DNA from: Bacteroidota bacterium
GTDB lineage: Bacteria > Bacteroidota > Bacteroidia > B-17B0 > Aurantibacillaceae
Length of the DNA: 64,000 bases
Assembly: GCA_013298715.1 (NCBI GenBank)
Contig: JAAFIQ010000001.1
Coordinates: forward strand, 186,001 to 250,000
Direction: 5' to 3'
This document shows positions 27,001 through 35,431 of this stretch, piece after piece. The notes under the pieces are model-generated. The model ran no database searches, was not told where the DNA came from, and worked only from the letters and a program-made list of their open reading frames with translations. How positions within the stretch are numbered: the first letter of the stretch is position 1; the number at the start of each line of letters is the position of its first letter. The position numbers and the translations under genes were made by a program.

Positions 27001-29003
27001 GTACCACCCGTAGCGCTTACCGTTGCAGAACCAGTAGAACCAAAACAAAGCGGTTGGGTAACAGAAGTATTGATAACAATAGCGGCTGGAGCAGCGGTAA
27101 CAGTAATTACCGCGGAATTAGAACAAGCACCCGAAGTAACAGTAATGGTTTGTGTACCAGCCCCCATACCTGAGGCGGTAGATGCAGTTGACGCTGATGG
27201 ATTCCAAGCATACGTAAATGCTCCAGTACCACCGCTAGCAGCAACACTTGCCGATCCGGTTGATGTTGTGCAATTAGGTTGAGTAACTGCTGTAGCTAAA
27301 GTTATTGCTACTGGAGCAGCGGTTATGGTAACAACCGCTGAGTTAGTACATAAGCCAGATGTTACGGTAATGGTTTGAGTTGTTGCGCCGGTTAAGCCTG
27401 CGGATGTGGATGCCGTAGAGGCCGATGGATTCCAAGCATAGCCGTAAGCTGTACTTGGGCCACCAATAACGGAAACAGTAGCCGAACCTGTTGCATTAGT
27501 ACAGTTAGGTTGCGTAACAAAGGTATTGATGATAATTGCTGTAGGCGCAGTAGTTACAGTAATAATAGCCGAATTAGAACAAGCACCTGAAGTAACAATA
27601 ATAGTTTGTGTGCCAGCCCCTAAGCCAGATGTGGTTGAGGCAGTTGAAGCAGATGGATTCCAAGCATAGCCGTATGTTGTGCTTGGACCACCGCTGGCAG
27701 AGACAGTTGCCGAACCAGTTACGCCAAAGCAATCAGGTTGAGTAACTGAGGTATTAATAGTAATAGCTGAAGGGGGAGCAGCTATTGTAATTGTTTTTGT
27801 AGATATACAACCTCCAACCCCAACACTTACTGTGTAATTTCCTGCTGTCAAACCGCTTGCTGCAGAGCTTGTGCTAACAGAAGGAGTCCAAGTATACGTA
27901 TATGGTCCAGCTATACCACTAGGTGTGATGGTTGCAGAACCAGTAGATCCAAAACATATTGGGTTTGTAGCAGCAGTAGCGGTTGTTAACGCAGCAGAGT
28001 TAGTTAAAGTGTAAGTAGCGGTTAAAGTACAATTATTTGATGAAGTAGTAGTAACAGTATGGACTCCTGCACATAAAGCAGAAGCACTTGCAGCATTGCC
28101 GCCACTTGGCGCCCAGGTATAAGTATAAGGAGCAATAGCCCCAGTTGGAGTAATAGAGGCTAAGCCATTACACGTACAGCCTGGATTAGTTGATGATGTG
28201 GTAGCGCCAAAAGGTTGAATAATTGTACAACCATTGTTCATAGAGTTTATCCAGGCAGCATTTGCTGAATTGTTGGGAGCGCCTGGGGTTTCGTTTGTTG
28301 TGGTAGCGCCAGTTGACCAATTTGAGGATAACGCCGGATTATTATTGGTGCCGTTTGTCATTGAAAATACAGTTCCACCAACTGCGGAAGAAGCATTTAC
28401 ATAAACTATTGTAGAAGAGCTATTACTTCCCCAGCTAACAGCGTGAACCAGCGTTGAGGAAGCATCCCTCGTTTGAAAAGAATCTCCTTGGGTATTTGAC
28501 ATACCAATGGTGTTCCATGCAGTTGCTGCGGGTGCTACAAACCCTGTTGTAGGGTATGTTGCTAAAATATTTGAAGGCTGCGCGGTATGTTTTTCAAATA
28601 AAGTAGCATTTGATACAGGAATTACGAGTAAACAATTTCCATCTACCATTGATAAATCATTTGCTGGCATTAACGGATTTGAATCAGCGTCATTATGAAT
28701 TACGATTATTGTACCGTATGGTATAGCGGACCAAAAAGCAACATTAGCAAAACGTATGCAGCCAGATGCTATTCCAACACCAGCACCAGTGGCAAAAGTG
28801 CCATTATTATCGTCGATGTAATAACCCCTTAAGTCCATGGTTGGGATTCCATTACATGTAGGACTACCTACTACGATTAATTCTACATATTCTTTTGTAC
28901 CTGAAGGCCCCTGTGAAACTTCATTAATAACTAATTGTTGCGAATAAATTCGTAACAAGGATAAAAAAAACAAGAAACAACTTATAAGTAATTTTTTTTT
29001 CAT
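24015..29003 (-). CDS. giant SprB-repeat T9SS type B cargo
   Basis: A 1662-residue secreted protein. After the signal peptide comes a lamin-tail-like domain (LVINEVSQGPSGTKEYVEL, about residues 24-250), then about 13 SprB-type repeats of 75-80 residues (pattern CxGxxGSATVxxxGGxxxYxYxW) from about 255 to 1230, two Ig-like repeats, PKD-like domains (NWFWSFSDGQ, about 1440) and a type B CHU_C domain (SIYDRWGELIFKT). Such proteins are gliding adhesins or surface filaments. Five repeats are nearly identical at DNA level (26660-27780). It converges on the DUF4465 gene with a 7-base gap. Similarity to SprB is by repeat type only; this is shorter than Flavobacterium SprB. Confidence 0.88.
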   Translation of the reverse strand: MKKKLLISCFLFFLSLLRIYSQQLVINEVSQGPSGTKEYVELIVVGSPTCNGIPTMDLRGYYIDDNNGTFATGAGVGIASGCIRFANVAFWSAIPYGTIIVIHNDADSNPLMPANDLSMVDGNCLLVIPVSNATLFEKHTAQPSNILATYPTTGFVAPAATAWNTIGMSNTQGDSFQTRDASSTLVHAVSWGSNSSSTIVYVNASSAVGGTVFSMTNGTNNNPALSSNWSTGATTTNETPGAPNNSANAAWINSMNNGCTIIQPFGATTSSTNPGCTCNGLASITPTGAIAPYTYTWAPSGGNAASASALCAGVHTVTTTSSNNCTLTATYTLTNSAALTTATAATNPICFGSTGSATITPSGIAGPYTYTWTPSVSTSSAASGLTAGNYTVSVGVGGCISTKTITIAAPPSAITINTSVTQPDCFGVTGSATVSASGGPSTTYGYAWNPSASTASTTSGLGAGTQTIIVTSGACSNSAIITVTTAPTAIIINTFVTQPNCTNATGSATVSVIGGPSTAYGYAWNPSASTASTSAGLTGATTQTITVTSGLCTNSAVVTITAAPVAITLATAVTQPNCTTSTGSASVAASGGTGAFTYAWNPSASTASTASGMGAGTQTITVTSGACSNSAVITVTAAPAAIVINTSVTQPLCFGSTGSATVSATGGTGAFTYAWNPASSTASTASGLGAGTQTITVTSGACSNSAIITVTAAPAAIVINTSVTQPLCFGSTGSATVSASGGTGGYGYAWNPSASTASTTSGLGAGSQTITVTSGACSNSAIIVVATPPSSISITPTVTNVQCFGGATGVASVTASGGTGPYTYTWTPSVSVSSLGTGLIAGNYSVTVNDFNNCQQTVTFNITQPSSSVSAVITTSNSSCTSATGSASVTAAGGSAGFTYNWLPSGGTNSIATAMAPGVYSVVITDANACNFTATTSIFTISGPTLNLTTTSITCFGLSNGSATASINGGTAPISFAWLPLTNTLSSVNGLASGSYTLNITDANSCTTSSIFQIIQPTALALILNNSNITCQSLNSGSIVANANGGVGSYIYNWLPAVSSSSVATNLTQGVYSITVTDNNNCVSTASVQLTNPVALNASVAVTPVSCNLPASGSATAVVQGGNGVLNFNWQPSTNTNSVATGLTSGLYTLTVTDPLSCINTQTFLIAPPSAVTLAINIASVNCKGASTGSISVSAGGGNGVYQYSWLPSVSNSSTALNLQIGTYVINVTDALGCNVSQTVDVTEPAQAVAVNGVSSLSLCSGQSATLNVVAVGGTPQYSYNWQPALQGSNLVTLSPTTTTVYSLVVSDVFNCQSAPKTITVNVAGALSLVTNTNIIACSGGVVTLTASAISSFPSSLTYTWLPINVNTTSVSLTANSSTQYTLIAADACSTRSAVTTVSVENRPQFPNLPTSKGCAPVCVNYKDESLINSGIIKNWFWSFSDGQVTSEITPTVCFSNAGSYSGTLTLQTINNCLYTYPKFTTIKVAKIPIADFTSNIGNTSIEYNSTFIFTNTSLYADSITWFANNTPTVANSIIKTYDDVGTYPMVLVAVNKASGCADTVIKVFTVKPEFTFYVPNCFNVGEFGVSKLFQAKGTGWDEGKFNMSIYDRWGELIFKTTNCYDGWDGTYKGVKVKDDVYIWKIDVQDNNRKLHNYVGHVTIIK
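26660..27780 (-). repeat. DNA-level tandem repeats inside the SprB-like gene
   Basis: Five tandem units of 225-231 bp (75-77 codons). Equivalent positions recur at 26671, 26896, 27121, 27346 and 27577. Neighbouring units share long identical tracts, for example the stretch encoding VTQPLCFGSTGSATVSA. Identity is far above that of the flanking repeats, pointing to recent duplication or gene conversion and to possible length variation between strains. Confidence 0.85.
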
Positions 29004-29447
29004 TTAATTCTTAAACTAACTTTTATCTCAAAATTAGGCCTTAAAATTTACCGCAAAGATAAGGTAATCAGCGCCATTAATTGGCATAATTACTTTACGA
29101 AAGTGTTAAGGAAACAGGAATTGTGTAAAGTAAATCTGTTTGAATAAATACTTTGGCTTTAACCTGAGTAGAACGTTCAATAAAAATCAGTTATAGCGAT
29201 TACGTAACTCTTAGGGTTTCCAGATAAACCACATTTCAGGGACTAAATCAAAACCTCTGCAATATTGATTTAGGGAATTAGACCAAATGTATTTAATAAA
29301 TAATCCAAAAATCTGATGAAAATTTTCAATTATACAAAGAACCGCAAATTTCTAATAAATATTTGAGCTAGCTTGTGTGAATTACTAGGCACAGCTTAAA
29401 GTTAAGCGAGTCTTTATAACGAATCAAAAACTGTTTAAAACTTAAAC
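29004..29447. other. 444-bp intergenic region
   Basis: No ORF of note. It holds the upstream region of the giant SprB-repeat gene (-7 box at 29054-29061) and the 3' side of the desaturase gene. A 9-bp inverted repeat CTAAATCAA/TTGATTTAG lies at 29243-29251 and 29265-29273 without a T-run. It is otherwise AT-rich with nothing I can assign. Confidence 0.5.
29054..29061 (-). promoter_or_regulatory. -7 box TATCTTTG upstream of the SprB-repeat gene
   Basis: CAAAGATA on the plus strand reads TATCTTTG on the minus strand, a perfect TAnnTTTG. It lies about 50 bases before the ATG at 29003. No clear TTTG partner is seen. Confidence 0.45.
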
Positions 29448-30539
29448 CTAAGCTCTCCCAAACTTATACAACATTTTTTCGTGGCTCCATAACGCACCTA
29501 AAAAGGTGCTTTTATTATTGTAAGGTAAATTAAACTCTTCGGCTGTTTGTTTTACAATTTTGGCAATTTTATGGTAATGAACATGGCAAATTGTTGGAAA
29601 CAAATGGTGTTCTACCTGGTAATTTAAGCCGCCAACTAGCCAAGAAAATACACGGTCGCGCGTGCCAAAATTCATTGTAGTTTTTATTTGGTGTACTGCC
29701 CAATCGTTTTCTAAATTTACTCCGTCAACTGGTAAAGGGTACTCCGTTTCTGAGGCTACATGCGCAGGCTGAAAAATACAGGCTAGAATAAATCCAGCAA
29801 CATAATGCACAGTTACAAAACCAAGTAACCATTGTAAAATAGTTAAATCTTTAACTAAAAAATAAGGTAATAACATGTATCCGAAATAAAACAATTTAGA
29901 TAAAACAATAACTGTTATTTCCTTCTTTAAATCAGTATTTGCAGCGGTTAAATGTCCTTTTTTATGGTAACGAATTATTTGTTTAAAATCCTTGGTTGTA
30001 CTCCACATCAACGACATCATACCATAAAAAAACCAAGCATAAATAAATTGAAAACGGTGAATAGTTTTCAACTTCGAATGTGGGTCAAAGCGCATAAATC
30101 CTGGGGGCGCAATATCTTCGTCTACCTCGTGTACATTAGTAAACGTGTGGTGAATTACATTGTGCTGTATTTTCCAATTAGTAGCGTGGCCACCCAAAAA
30201 ATTCAACGTTAATCCTAAAAAGTTATTCAAATTTTTGTTTTTGCTGTAGCTTCCGTGGTTTGCATCGTGCATCACACAAAGCCCAATGCCAGCCATAGCC
30301 ATTCCCATAACCCCACTAAACAACCACCACATTAATTTTGATTCGAAAGCAGAAAACGTGATTAAAAAGTAGGGTATAATATAAAGAGACAACATAAATA
30401 CCGTTTTTAAATACATATTTAAATTCCCGTATTTAGAAATATTGTTTTCTTTAAAATAGGCATCAACACGTTTTTTTAATTCAGAATAAAACTGACGGTT
30501 GGCATTATTGAAACGAAGCATTGTAGATGAAGCACTCAT
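29448..30539 (-). CDS. membrane fatty acid desaturase (linoleoyl-CoA desaturase-like)
   Basis: Integral membrane di-iron desaturase acting on acyl chains of CoA or lipids. The three His boxes are present: HDANH (about residues 91-95), HNVIHH (about 126-131) and QVEHH (about 310-314). The Gln in the third box marks the front-end (delta-5/delta-6-like) type. Four or more hydrophobic helices separate the boxes. At 363 aa it is full length; no cytochrome b5 domain is fused. It has its own promoter and is probably monocistronic. Regiospecificity is not predictable. Confidence 0.9.
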   Translation of the reverse strand: MSASSTMLRFNNANRQFYSELKKRVDAYFKENNISKYGNLNMYLKTVFMLSLYIIPYFLITFSAFESKLMWWLFSGVMGMAMAGIGLCVMHDANHGSYSKNKNLNNFLGLTLNFLGGHATNWKIQHNVIHHTFTNVHEVDEDIAPPGFMRFDPHSKLKTIHRFQFIYAWFFYGMMSLMWSTTKDFKQIIRYHKKGHLTAANTDLKKEITVIVLSKLFYFGYMLLPYFLVKDLTILQWLLGFVTVHYVAGFILACIFQPAHVASETEYPLPVDGVNLENDWAVHQIKTTMNFGTRDRVFSWLVGGLNYQVEHHLFPTICHVHYHKIAKIVKQTAEEFNLPYNNKSTFLGALWSHEKMLYKFGRA

Positions 30540-30557
30540 AACATTTTTTTAGTGATG

Positions 30558-30565
30558 CAAAGATA
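30558..30565 (-). promoter_or_regulatory. -7 box TATCTTTG of the desaturase gene
   Basis: Plus-strand CAAAGATA reads TATCTTTG toward the desaturase ATG at 30539. A GTTG (CAAC at 30584-30587) stands 18 bases further upstream as a possible -33 element. Confidence 0.5.
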
Positions 30566-30702
30566 ACTTTATTATCGCATTAACAACTATTAAATTAACA
30601 CAATAAAACCACTTTATTAACATAACTAACTGTAAATAAGGGTATTCGGCACCTAAATTGTAGGATTTTATCGCTTAAATTGAGTTTTTAATCGCTAAAA
30701 AA

Positions 30703-31923
30703 TTATTTCTTTTTAAAAAATCGCTTTTTTCCACCCTTCGATTTGTTGAATGGGCGTTTTTCTGGCTTATTTTCTGTTGGGTTGTAAAGAGGGGCTTCGC
30801 CTAATTCAACCGGGACAGGAAGTTTTTCTACCTCAATACCCATTAAACTTTCTATGTTAAAAAATTTATGTTGGTCGCGCGGATTTATAAACGTTATTGC
30901 TCTGCCTGTTTTTTCGGCTCTGGCAGTTCTTCCAATTCTGTGAATGTAATCTTCAGGGTCGGGCGGTGCATCGTAATTAATTACTAAACTTATTCCTTCT
31001 ACATCAATCCCTCTCGATAAAATATCTGTCCCAATTAAGACGCGTAAACGTTTTCCTTTAAACTCACGCATAATCTCTTCGCGTTCTGCCTGCTCCAAAT
31101 CGCTACTAAAAGCCTTAGCGGGAATATTGAATTGTTTGCAAAATTTATCTAACTCTTTTACTTTTTCTTTGGTTGATGAAAAAACAATAATGCTTGTAAA
31201 TTCTTCATTCGCCAATAAAGTTTTTAAAATTTCGTTTTTTTGTCCATCAAATAAAACATAGGCTTGCTGCAAAATACCCGCTGCTGGCTTGCTAATAGCT
31301 ATGTTAATGGTTTCAACATCTTTTGTTATCTGGTTTGCCAACAACCTAATTTTTGGTGGCATGGTGGCAGAAAATAAAATTGTTTGTCGTTCTTTTGGTA
31401 AATAATTTATTATAGTTTTTAAATCATCAAAAAAACCCATGTCTAACATTCTATCTGCCTCATCCAAAACCAAATGCTGTAAGTGCGTAAAATTAATGTT
31501 ACCACTTTGTAATAAAGCAATTAACCTTCCAGGCGTGGCGCAAATTATATCCGCACCATTTTCTAATGCGTGTTGCTGAGCAGCCCAGGTAATACCATCG
31601 TTTCCACCATAAATAGCAATAGAACTAATACCGCCATAATAACCTATGCCATCAATTTGTTGATCTATCTGTAGCACCAATTCACGAGTTGGAGCAATAA
31701 TCAAGGTATTTAAGTGTCTAACTTCAGTTTTCAAAATTGCATCAATTATAGGAATTAAGTACGCTGCCGTTTTGCCGGTGCCGGTTTGCGCACAAGCAAT
31801 TAAATCGCGTTTACTTTTTATTATAGGAATAGCCTGTACTTGAATTGGCGTAAATTGCTTATAGCCCATGCTTGCAATGCCACTTAACAAGTCCTCATTA
31901 AAATTATAGTCGTTCAAATTCAC
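30703..31923 (-). CDS. DEAD-box RNA helicase (RhlE-like)
   Basis: ATP-dependent RNA helicase. Motifs in order: Q motif (FTPIQVQAIP), Walker A AQTGTGKT (about residues 40-47), PTRELVLQ, VLDEADRMLDMGF (about 153-165), LFSATMP, and HRIGRTARAEKTGRA near the end of the helicase core. The C-terminal 40 residues are very basic (KKRFFKKK), typical of RhlE-type proteins that bind structured RNA. At 406 aa it fits the family. Likely roles are ribosome assembly or cold adaptation. A TACCTTTA at 31936-31943 (minus) may be its -7 box. Confidence 0.92.
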   Translation of the reverse strand: MNLNDYNFNEDLLSGIASMGYKQFTPIQVQAIPIIKSKRDLIACAQTGTGKTAAYLIPIIDAILKTEVRHLNTLIIAPTRELVLQIDQQIDGIGYYGGISSIAIYGGNDGITWAAQQHALENGADIICATPGRLIALLQSGNINFTHLQHLVLDEADRMLDMGFFDDLKTIINYLPKERQTILFSATMPPKIRLLANQITKDVETINIAISKPAAGILQQAYVLFDGQKNEILKTLLANEEFTSIIVFSSTKEKVKELDKFCKQFNIPAKAFSSDLEQAEREEIMREFKGKRLRVLIGTDILSRGIDVEGISLVINYDAPPDPEDYIHRIGRTARAEKTGRAITFINPRDQHKFFNIESLMGIEVEKLPVPVELGEAPLYNPTENKPEKRPFNKSKGGKKRFFKKK

Positions 31924-32022
31924 TCAGTTTTTTTGTAAAGGTAAGGTTTTGATGCGCATAAAATAATGTACTTGTATTTTAAAAACTCTTACATTTACCA
32001 TTCGTATTTTTTTTGTTATAAA

Positions 32023-33039
32023 ATGAAGAAGTATTCTATAAAAAAGGAGCATGTGCGCGAAATTTTTAAATCGTTTAATAATTTAAATGTTTTAATTATT
32101 GGCGATGTAATGGTAGATAGTTATATGTGGGGCAAGGTAAACCGCATTTCGCCCGAGGCACCTGTGCCTATTGTTGCTGTTAACAAAAAAGAAAGAAGAT
32201 TAGGCGGCGCAGCAAACGTGGCGTTAAATATTCAGGCGCTTGGAGCCAATCCGATTTTATGTTCGGTTATTGGTGTAGATTATGAAGGACAAAACTTTTT
32301 AGATTTATTAAAAACACAAAAGTTAAGTCAAAAAGGAATATTAAAATGCCGTGATAGAATTACCACCGTTAAAACCCGTGTTATAGGTAATAATCACCAA
32401 TTGGTGCGTATTGATGAGGAAGTTGAAAATGACATTACGGCAAGCGAAACACAACAATTACTCATGTTAATTTCCTACATTATTAATCACGATAAAATTG
32501 ATGTAATTATTTTTGAAGATTACAACAAAGGATTAATAAATCAAAAATTAATTAATAAGGTGGTTGAATTGGCCAAGGCCAAAGGGATTCCGACTTGTGT
32601 TGATCCTAAAAAGAAAAATTTTGGTGTTTACAAAGGCGTAAATTTATTTAAACCAAATTTAAAAGAATTACGTGAAGGTTTAAAGTTAGATATTAGTGGC
32701 GATAACATTAACGAGCTACAGCGGGCAGTTAGTAGCTTTAGAGTGAAATTAAAGGCAGAAACAATTTTGGTTACACTTGCTGAAAAAGGAGTGATAACAA
32801 ATTCACGCAAACAAAAAGAACATGTTTTAGCACACATTAGAACCATTGCCGATGTAAGTGGCGCCGGAGACACGGTTATAAGTGTTGCAGCACTTTGCAG
32901 AGCGTTAGAGTGTAATGATATAATGACAGCTGCATTATCAAATTTAGCTGGCGGTTTAGTGTGCGAAGAGGTGGGTGTGGTGCCAATAGATAAATCAAAA
33001 TTATTGAACGAAGCATTAGAACTTGAGTTTGTAAAGTAA
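32023..33039 (+). CDS. D-glycero-beta-D-manno-heptose-7-phosphate kinase
   Basis: PfkB/ribokinase-family kinase making heptose 1,7-bisphosphate for ADP-heptose and LPS core synthesis. The N-terminal signature NVLIIGDVMVDSYMWGKVNRISPEAPVPI matches RfaE1/HldE kinase domains in family residues VNRISPEAPVPI, followed by RRLGGAANVALN, and the catalytic Asp lies in DVSGAGDTV (Asp283). I prefer the start at 32023 (MKKYSIKKEH) over the Met at 31966, because the 19 extra residues are hydrophobic non-conserved sequence over AT-rich leader. No cytidylyltransferase domain is fused, so it corresponds to RfaE domain I only. Confidence 0.9.
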   Translation: MKKYSIKKEHVREIFKSFNNLNVLIIGDVMVDSYMWGKVNRISPEAPVPIVAVNKKERRLGGAANVALNIQALGANPILCSVIGVDYEGQNFLDLLKTQKLSQKGILKCRDRITTVKTRVIGNNHQLVRIDEEVENDITASETQQLLMLISYIINHDKIDVIIFEDYNKGLINQKLINKVVELAKAKGIPTCVDPKKKNFGVYKGVNLFKPNLKELREGLKLDISGDNINELQRAVSSFRVKLKAETILVTLAEKGVITNSRKQKEHVLAHIRTIADVSGAGDTVISVAALCRALECNDIMTAALSNLAGGLVCEEVGVVPIDKSKLLNEALELEFVK

Positions 33040-33071
33040 ACACTTTCTTAAATTATTTGTTACTATAAAAT

Positions 33072-33800
33072 ATGTTACACAACAGCGTTACACCATACAA
33101 CACCCCTCAAGAAAAAAAAGAGCAAGTAGCGCAGATGTTTGATAATATTGCTAATCGCTACGATGCATTGAACAGCGTATTATCATTCGGCACTCATAAA
33201 AGTTGGCGAAAAAAGTGCGTTAAAAAGTTGCAAGTTATTCAACCAAAAACAATTTTAGATGTAGCAACTGGAACAGCAGATTTTGCTATTGAATGCGCAC
33301 CGCTTCAACCTACCAAAATTACTGGTGTAGATATAAGTGAAGGCATGATGAAATTTGGCAGAGAAAAATTAGAGAAATTAAATTTAAGTAAACTCATTAC
33401 GCTTGAAAACGGAAACGCTGAAACGCTTAGTTATGCCGATAATTCGTTTGATGCCATAGTTGTAGGATTTGGCGTGCGTAATTTTCAAAATTTAGAAAAA
33501 GGTTTGGCAAACTTAAACCGCATTTTAAAACCAGGTGGCAAACTAGTGGTTTTAGAATTTGCTTACCCAACAAATTTTTTTGTAAAAGGTATCTACAATT
33601 TTTACTTAGGTGTAATAACACCGCTTATTGGTAAACTTTTTTCAAAAGATAATAGGGCTTATAGTTATTTGGCCGAAAGTGTAAAAGCTTTCCCAAACAA
33701 CAATGCCTTTGTTGAAATTATGAATAAAAACAATTACAAACATACGAGCTATAGCCCTTTATTTTTAGGCGTTGCAGCAATTTACGAAGGAAGTAAATAA
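33072..33800 (+). CDS. ubiE: demethylmenaquinone methyltransferase
   Basis: SAM methyltransferase for the last step of menaquinone synthesis (MenG/UbiE). The N-terminal QMFDNIANRYDALNSVLSFG and the SAM site DVATGTADFAIE (about residues 64-75) are diagnostic, as are DNSFDAIVVGFGVRNF and RILKPGGKLVVLEFAYP. At 242 aa it is full length. It lies 32 bases after the heptose kinase and 33 bases before the enoyl-CoA hydratase-like gene. Together with MqnE at 20146 it indicates menaquinone as respiratory quinone. Bacteroidota lack ubiquinone, so menG is the better functional name. Confidence 0.94.
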   Translation: MLHNSVTPYNTPQEKKEQVAQMFDNIANRYDALNSVLSFGTHKSWRKKCVKKLQVIQPKTILDVATGTADFAIECAPLQPTKITGVDISEGMMKFGREKLEKLNLSKLITLENGNAETLSYADNSFDAIVVGFGVRNFQNLEKGLANLNRILKPGGKLVVLEFAYPTNFFVKGIYNFYLGVITPLIGKLFSKDNRAYSYLAESVKAFPNNNAFVEIMNKNNYKHTSYSPLFLGVAAIYEGSK

Positions 33801-33833
33801 TCAAACTTTAAAAACAAAAATAAATTATTACGC

Positions 33834-34589
33834 ATGGAAGCATTTGTAAAATCAGAAATCAAAAACGGAATTGGAACAATAACATTTTTTCATCCGCAAA
33901 GTAATTCAATGCCAGGTAGCCAATTAAAAAATTTAGCGATTGAAATTGAAACATTAGGAAACAATCCAGAAGCAAAAGTAATTGTTTTAAAAAGCGAAGG
34001 AGACAAAGCCTTTTGCGCTGGCGCAAGTTTTGACGAATTAATATCTATAAAAGATAAAGAAACAGGCTTGGCATTTTTTAGCGGATTTGCAAGCGTAATT
34101 AACGCCATGCGCAAAGCTCCGAAATTTGTAATTGCACGTGTGCAAGGTAAAGCTGTTGGCGGTGGTGTTGGCATTGCTGCCAGTGCCGACTATTGTTTTG
34201 CCGTACAAGGAGCCTCATGTAAATTAAGCGAATTGGCTGTTGGTATTGGCCCTTTTGTTGTTGGTCCGGCAGTAGAACGTAAAGTTGGTAAATCTGCTTT
34301 TTGCGAGCTAACTATTAACGCAACCGAGTGGCGCAGTGCCCAATGGGGAAATGAAAAAGGTTTATACACTGATTTGTTTGATAGCATGAGCGATATGGAT
34401 AGAGCAATTTTGGACTTAGCTACAAAACTAGCAGCCAGTAGTCCAGAAGCTATGGCAATGCTTAAAAAAGTAATGTGGGAAGGTACAGAAAATTGGGATA
34501 CACTTTTAATTGAGCGTGCTGGAATGAGTGGCACATTGGTTTTTAGCGATTTTACAATTAACGCCATTAATAAATTTAAAGCAAAATAA
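33834..34589 (+). CDS. enoyl-CoA hydratase/isomerase family protein
   Basis: Crotonase-fold protein of 251 aa. The oxyanion-hole segments are visible: DKAFCAGASFDEL (about residues 58-70) and GKAVGGGVGIAASADY (about 105-120). A Glu in KLSELAVGIGPFVVGP (about 131) matches the first catalytic Glu of hydratases; the second is not clear because PGxGG is replaced by PFVVGP. Exact reaction is uncertain (hydratase, isomerase or other acyl-CoA chemistry). It is likely cytosolic in fatty or aromatic acid metabolism. Confidence 0.85.
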   Translation: MEAFVKSEIKNGIGTITFFHPQSNSMPGSQLKNLAIEIETLGNNPEAKVIVLKSEGDKAFCAGASFDELISIKDKETGLAFFSGFASVINAMRKAPKFVIARVQGKAVGGGVGIAASADYCFAVQGASCKLSELAVGIGPFVVGPAVERKVGKSAFCELTINATEWRSAQWGNEKGLYTDLFDSMSDMDRAILDLATKLAASSPEAMAMLKKVMWEGTENWDTLLIERAGMSGTLVFSDFTINAINKFKAK

Positions 34590-34640
34590 GTTTGTTTTAA
34601 TTACTCAACACCTACATTGACTCATTTTTAGGGCAAATTA

Positions 34641-34672
34641 TTTGTATGTTTAAATAATTTTTACTATTTTTG
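34641..34672 (+). promoter_or_regulatory. Bacteroidota promoter of the lipoprotein gene
   Basis: TTTG (34641-34644), a 20-nt spacer, then TATTTTTG (34665-34672): both elements fit the phylum consensus. The ATG follows at 34691, giving a leader of about 14 nt. Confidence 0.7.
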
Positions 34673-34690
34673 ATAATCAATACATGAGTT

Positions 34691-35257
34691 ATGAACAAAA
34701 AAATTACTTTAGGATTAGGAATTGTTGCGTTTGCAACTCTTTTGGTTTTTGCTTGTACAAAAAAGAAGGCTGATAATTCGATTACCCCAACCTATAAATC
34801 AGAAGCAACAGGCACTGGTGCAAACCCTAACGTTAACAACCAAACTGTAACAGGTACAAATACAATCACTAATCCAGCAACGGCAAATAGTGGTGTTAAT
34901 ACATCTGATAATACTGGTGGTGTTTGGACTTATCCAAACTGTGCCTCTACTAATAGTTTGGTTTTAAAAGCAAACAATGGTTCTTGTAACATAACTGTTT
35001 CTTTTGCGGTGCCGCCTTCTATTGGTACAACTACTTATGCTGTAGCATCATCTCCTGTTGGAAGCTCGGCTGTTTCGGTTGTGGTAAATAATGCTATTAA
35101 TCAACCAAGTGGCATTGTGTGGTATGGCAGAAGTGGCACTGTAGCTGTAACTACAACAACCAATGGCATCTCAGCTCAAATGAATAGTATTGTTTGCACG
35201 CAGCAAAACTTTAATTTTCCTACGGTTGCTATTAACGGCCCAATCTCTTGTAATTAA
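34691..35257 (+). CDS. hypothetical lipoprotein, Thr/Asn-rich
   Basis: A 188-residue predicted lipoprotein. The signal peptide ends in the lipobox LVFAC (Cys22), followed by a Lys-rich tether and a Thr/Asn/Gly-rich linker (to about residue 75). A small beta-rich domain with four Cys (YPNCAST, GSCNIT, SIVCTQ and C-terminal ISCN) follows, so two disulfides are plausible. I do not recognise a family. It has a strong promoter and its own terminator, suggesting an abundant monocistronic product. Confidence 0.7.
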   Translation: MNKKITLGLGIVAFATLLVFACTKKKADNSITPTYKSEATGTGANPNVNNQTVTGTNTITNPATANSGVNTSDNTGGVWTYPNCASTNSLVLKANNGSCNITVSFAVPPSIGTTTYAVASSPVGSSAVSVVVNNAINQPSGIVWYGRSGTVAVTTTTNGISAQMNSIVCTQQNFNFPTVAINGPISCN

Positions 35258-35280
35258 AAATTTTAATAATGGTTATTAAA

Positions 35281-35305
35281 GTATCCTAAAAGGGATGCTT
35301 TTTTT
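35281..35305 (+). terminator. intrinsic terminator after the lipoprotein gene
   Basis: GTATCC pairs with GGATGC (one G-T pair) around TAAAAG and runs into seven T. Confidence 0.65.
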
Positions 35306-35417
35306 ATATTTCTAATAGTTTGATTTTATTGTAAACGTCTGCAAAAAATCAAAAACCAAACGTTCAAAACTAATTTATCATTCGCACTATTCAGACCCAC
35401 TTTTCTTTTAAAATCCT

Positions 35418-35425
35418 TATTTTTG
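35418..35425 (+). promoter_or_regulatory. -7 box TATTTTTG directly before gldF
   Basis: Perfect TAnnTTTG ending 6 bases before the gldF ATG (35432). The transcript would be leaderless or nearly so. No TTTG is found at the expected -33 distance. Confidence 0.5.
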
Positions 35426-35431
35426 CACTTT

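Noticed and set aside
26845-27282. 145-codon plus-strand ORF inside the SprB-repeat gene
   Set aside because: It is antisense to the near-identical tandem repeats; the repeat composition keeps the opposite frame open. No start context or family resemblance.
26660-27780. Regularly spaced repeats that might suggest a CRISPR array
   Set aside because: The units are 225-231 bp, in frame with a protein, and the spacers are also repeated; they encode SprB-type domains.
29243-29273. Inverted repeat CTAAATCAA/TTGATTTAG as terminator or operator
   Set aside because: AT-rich 9-bp stem without T-run, far from either gene's start; chance is likely in such DNA.
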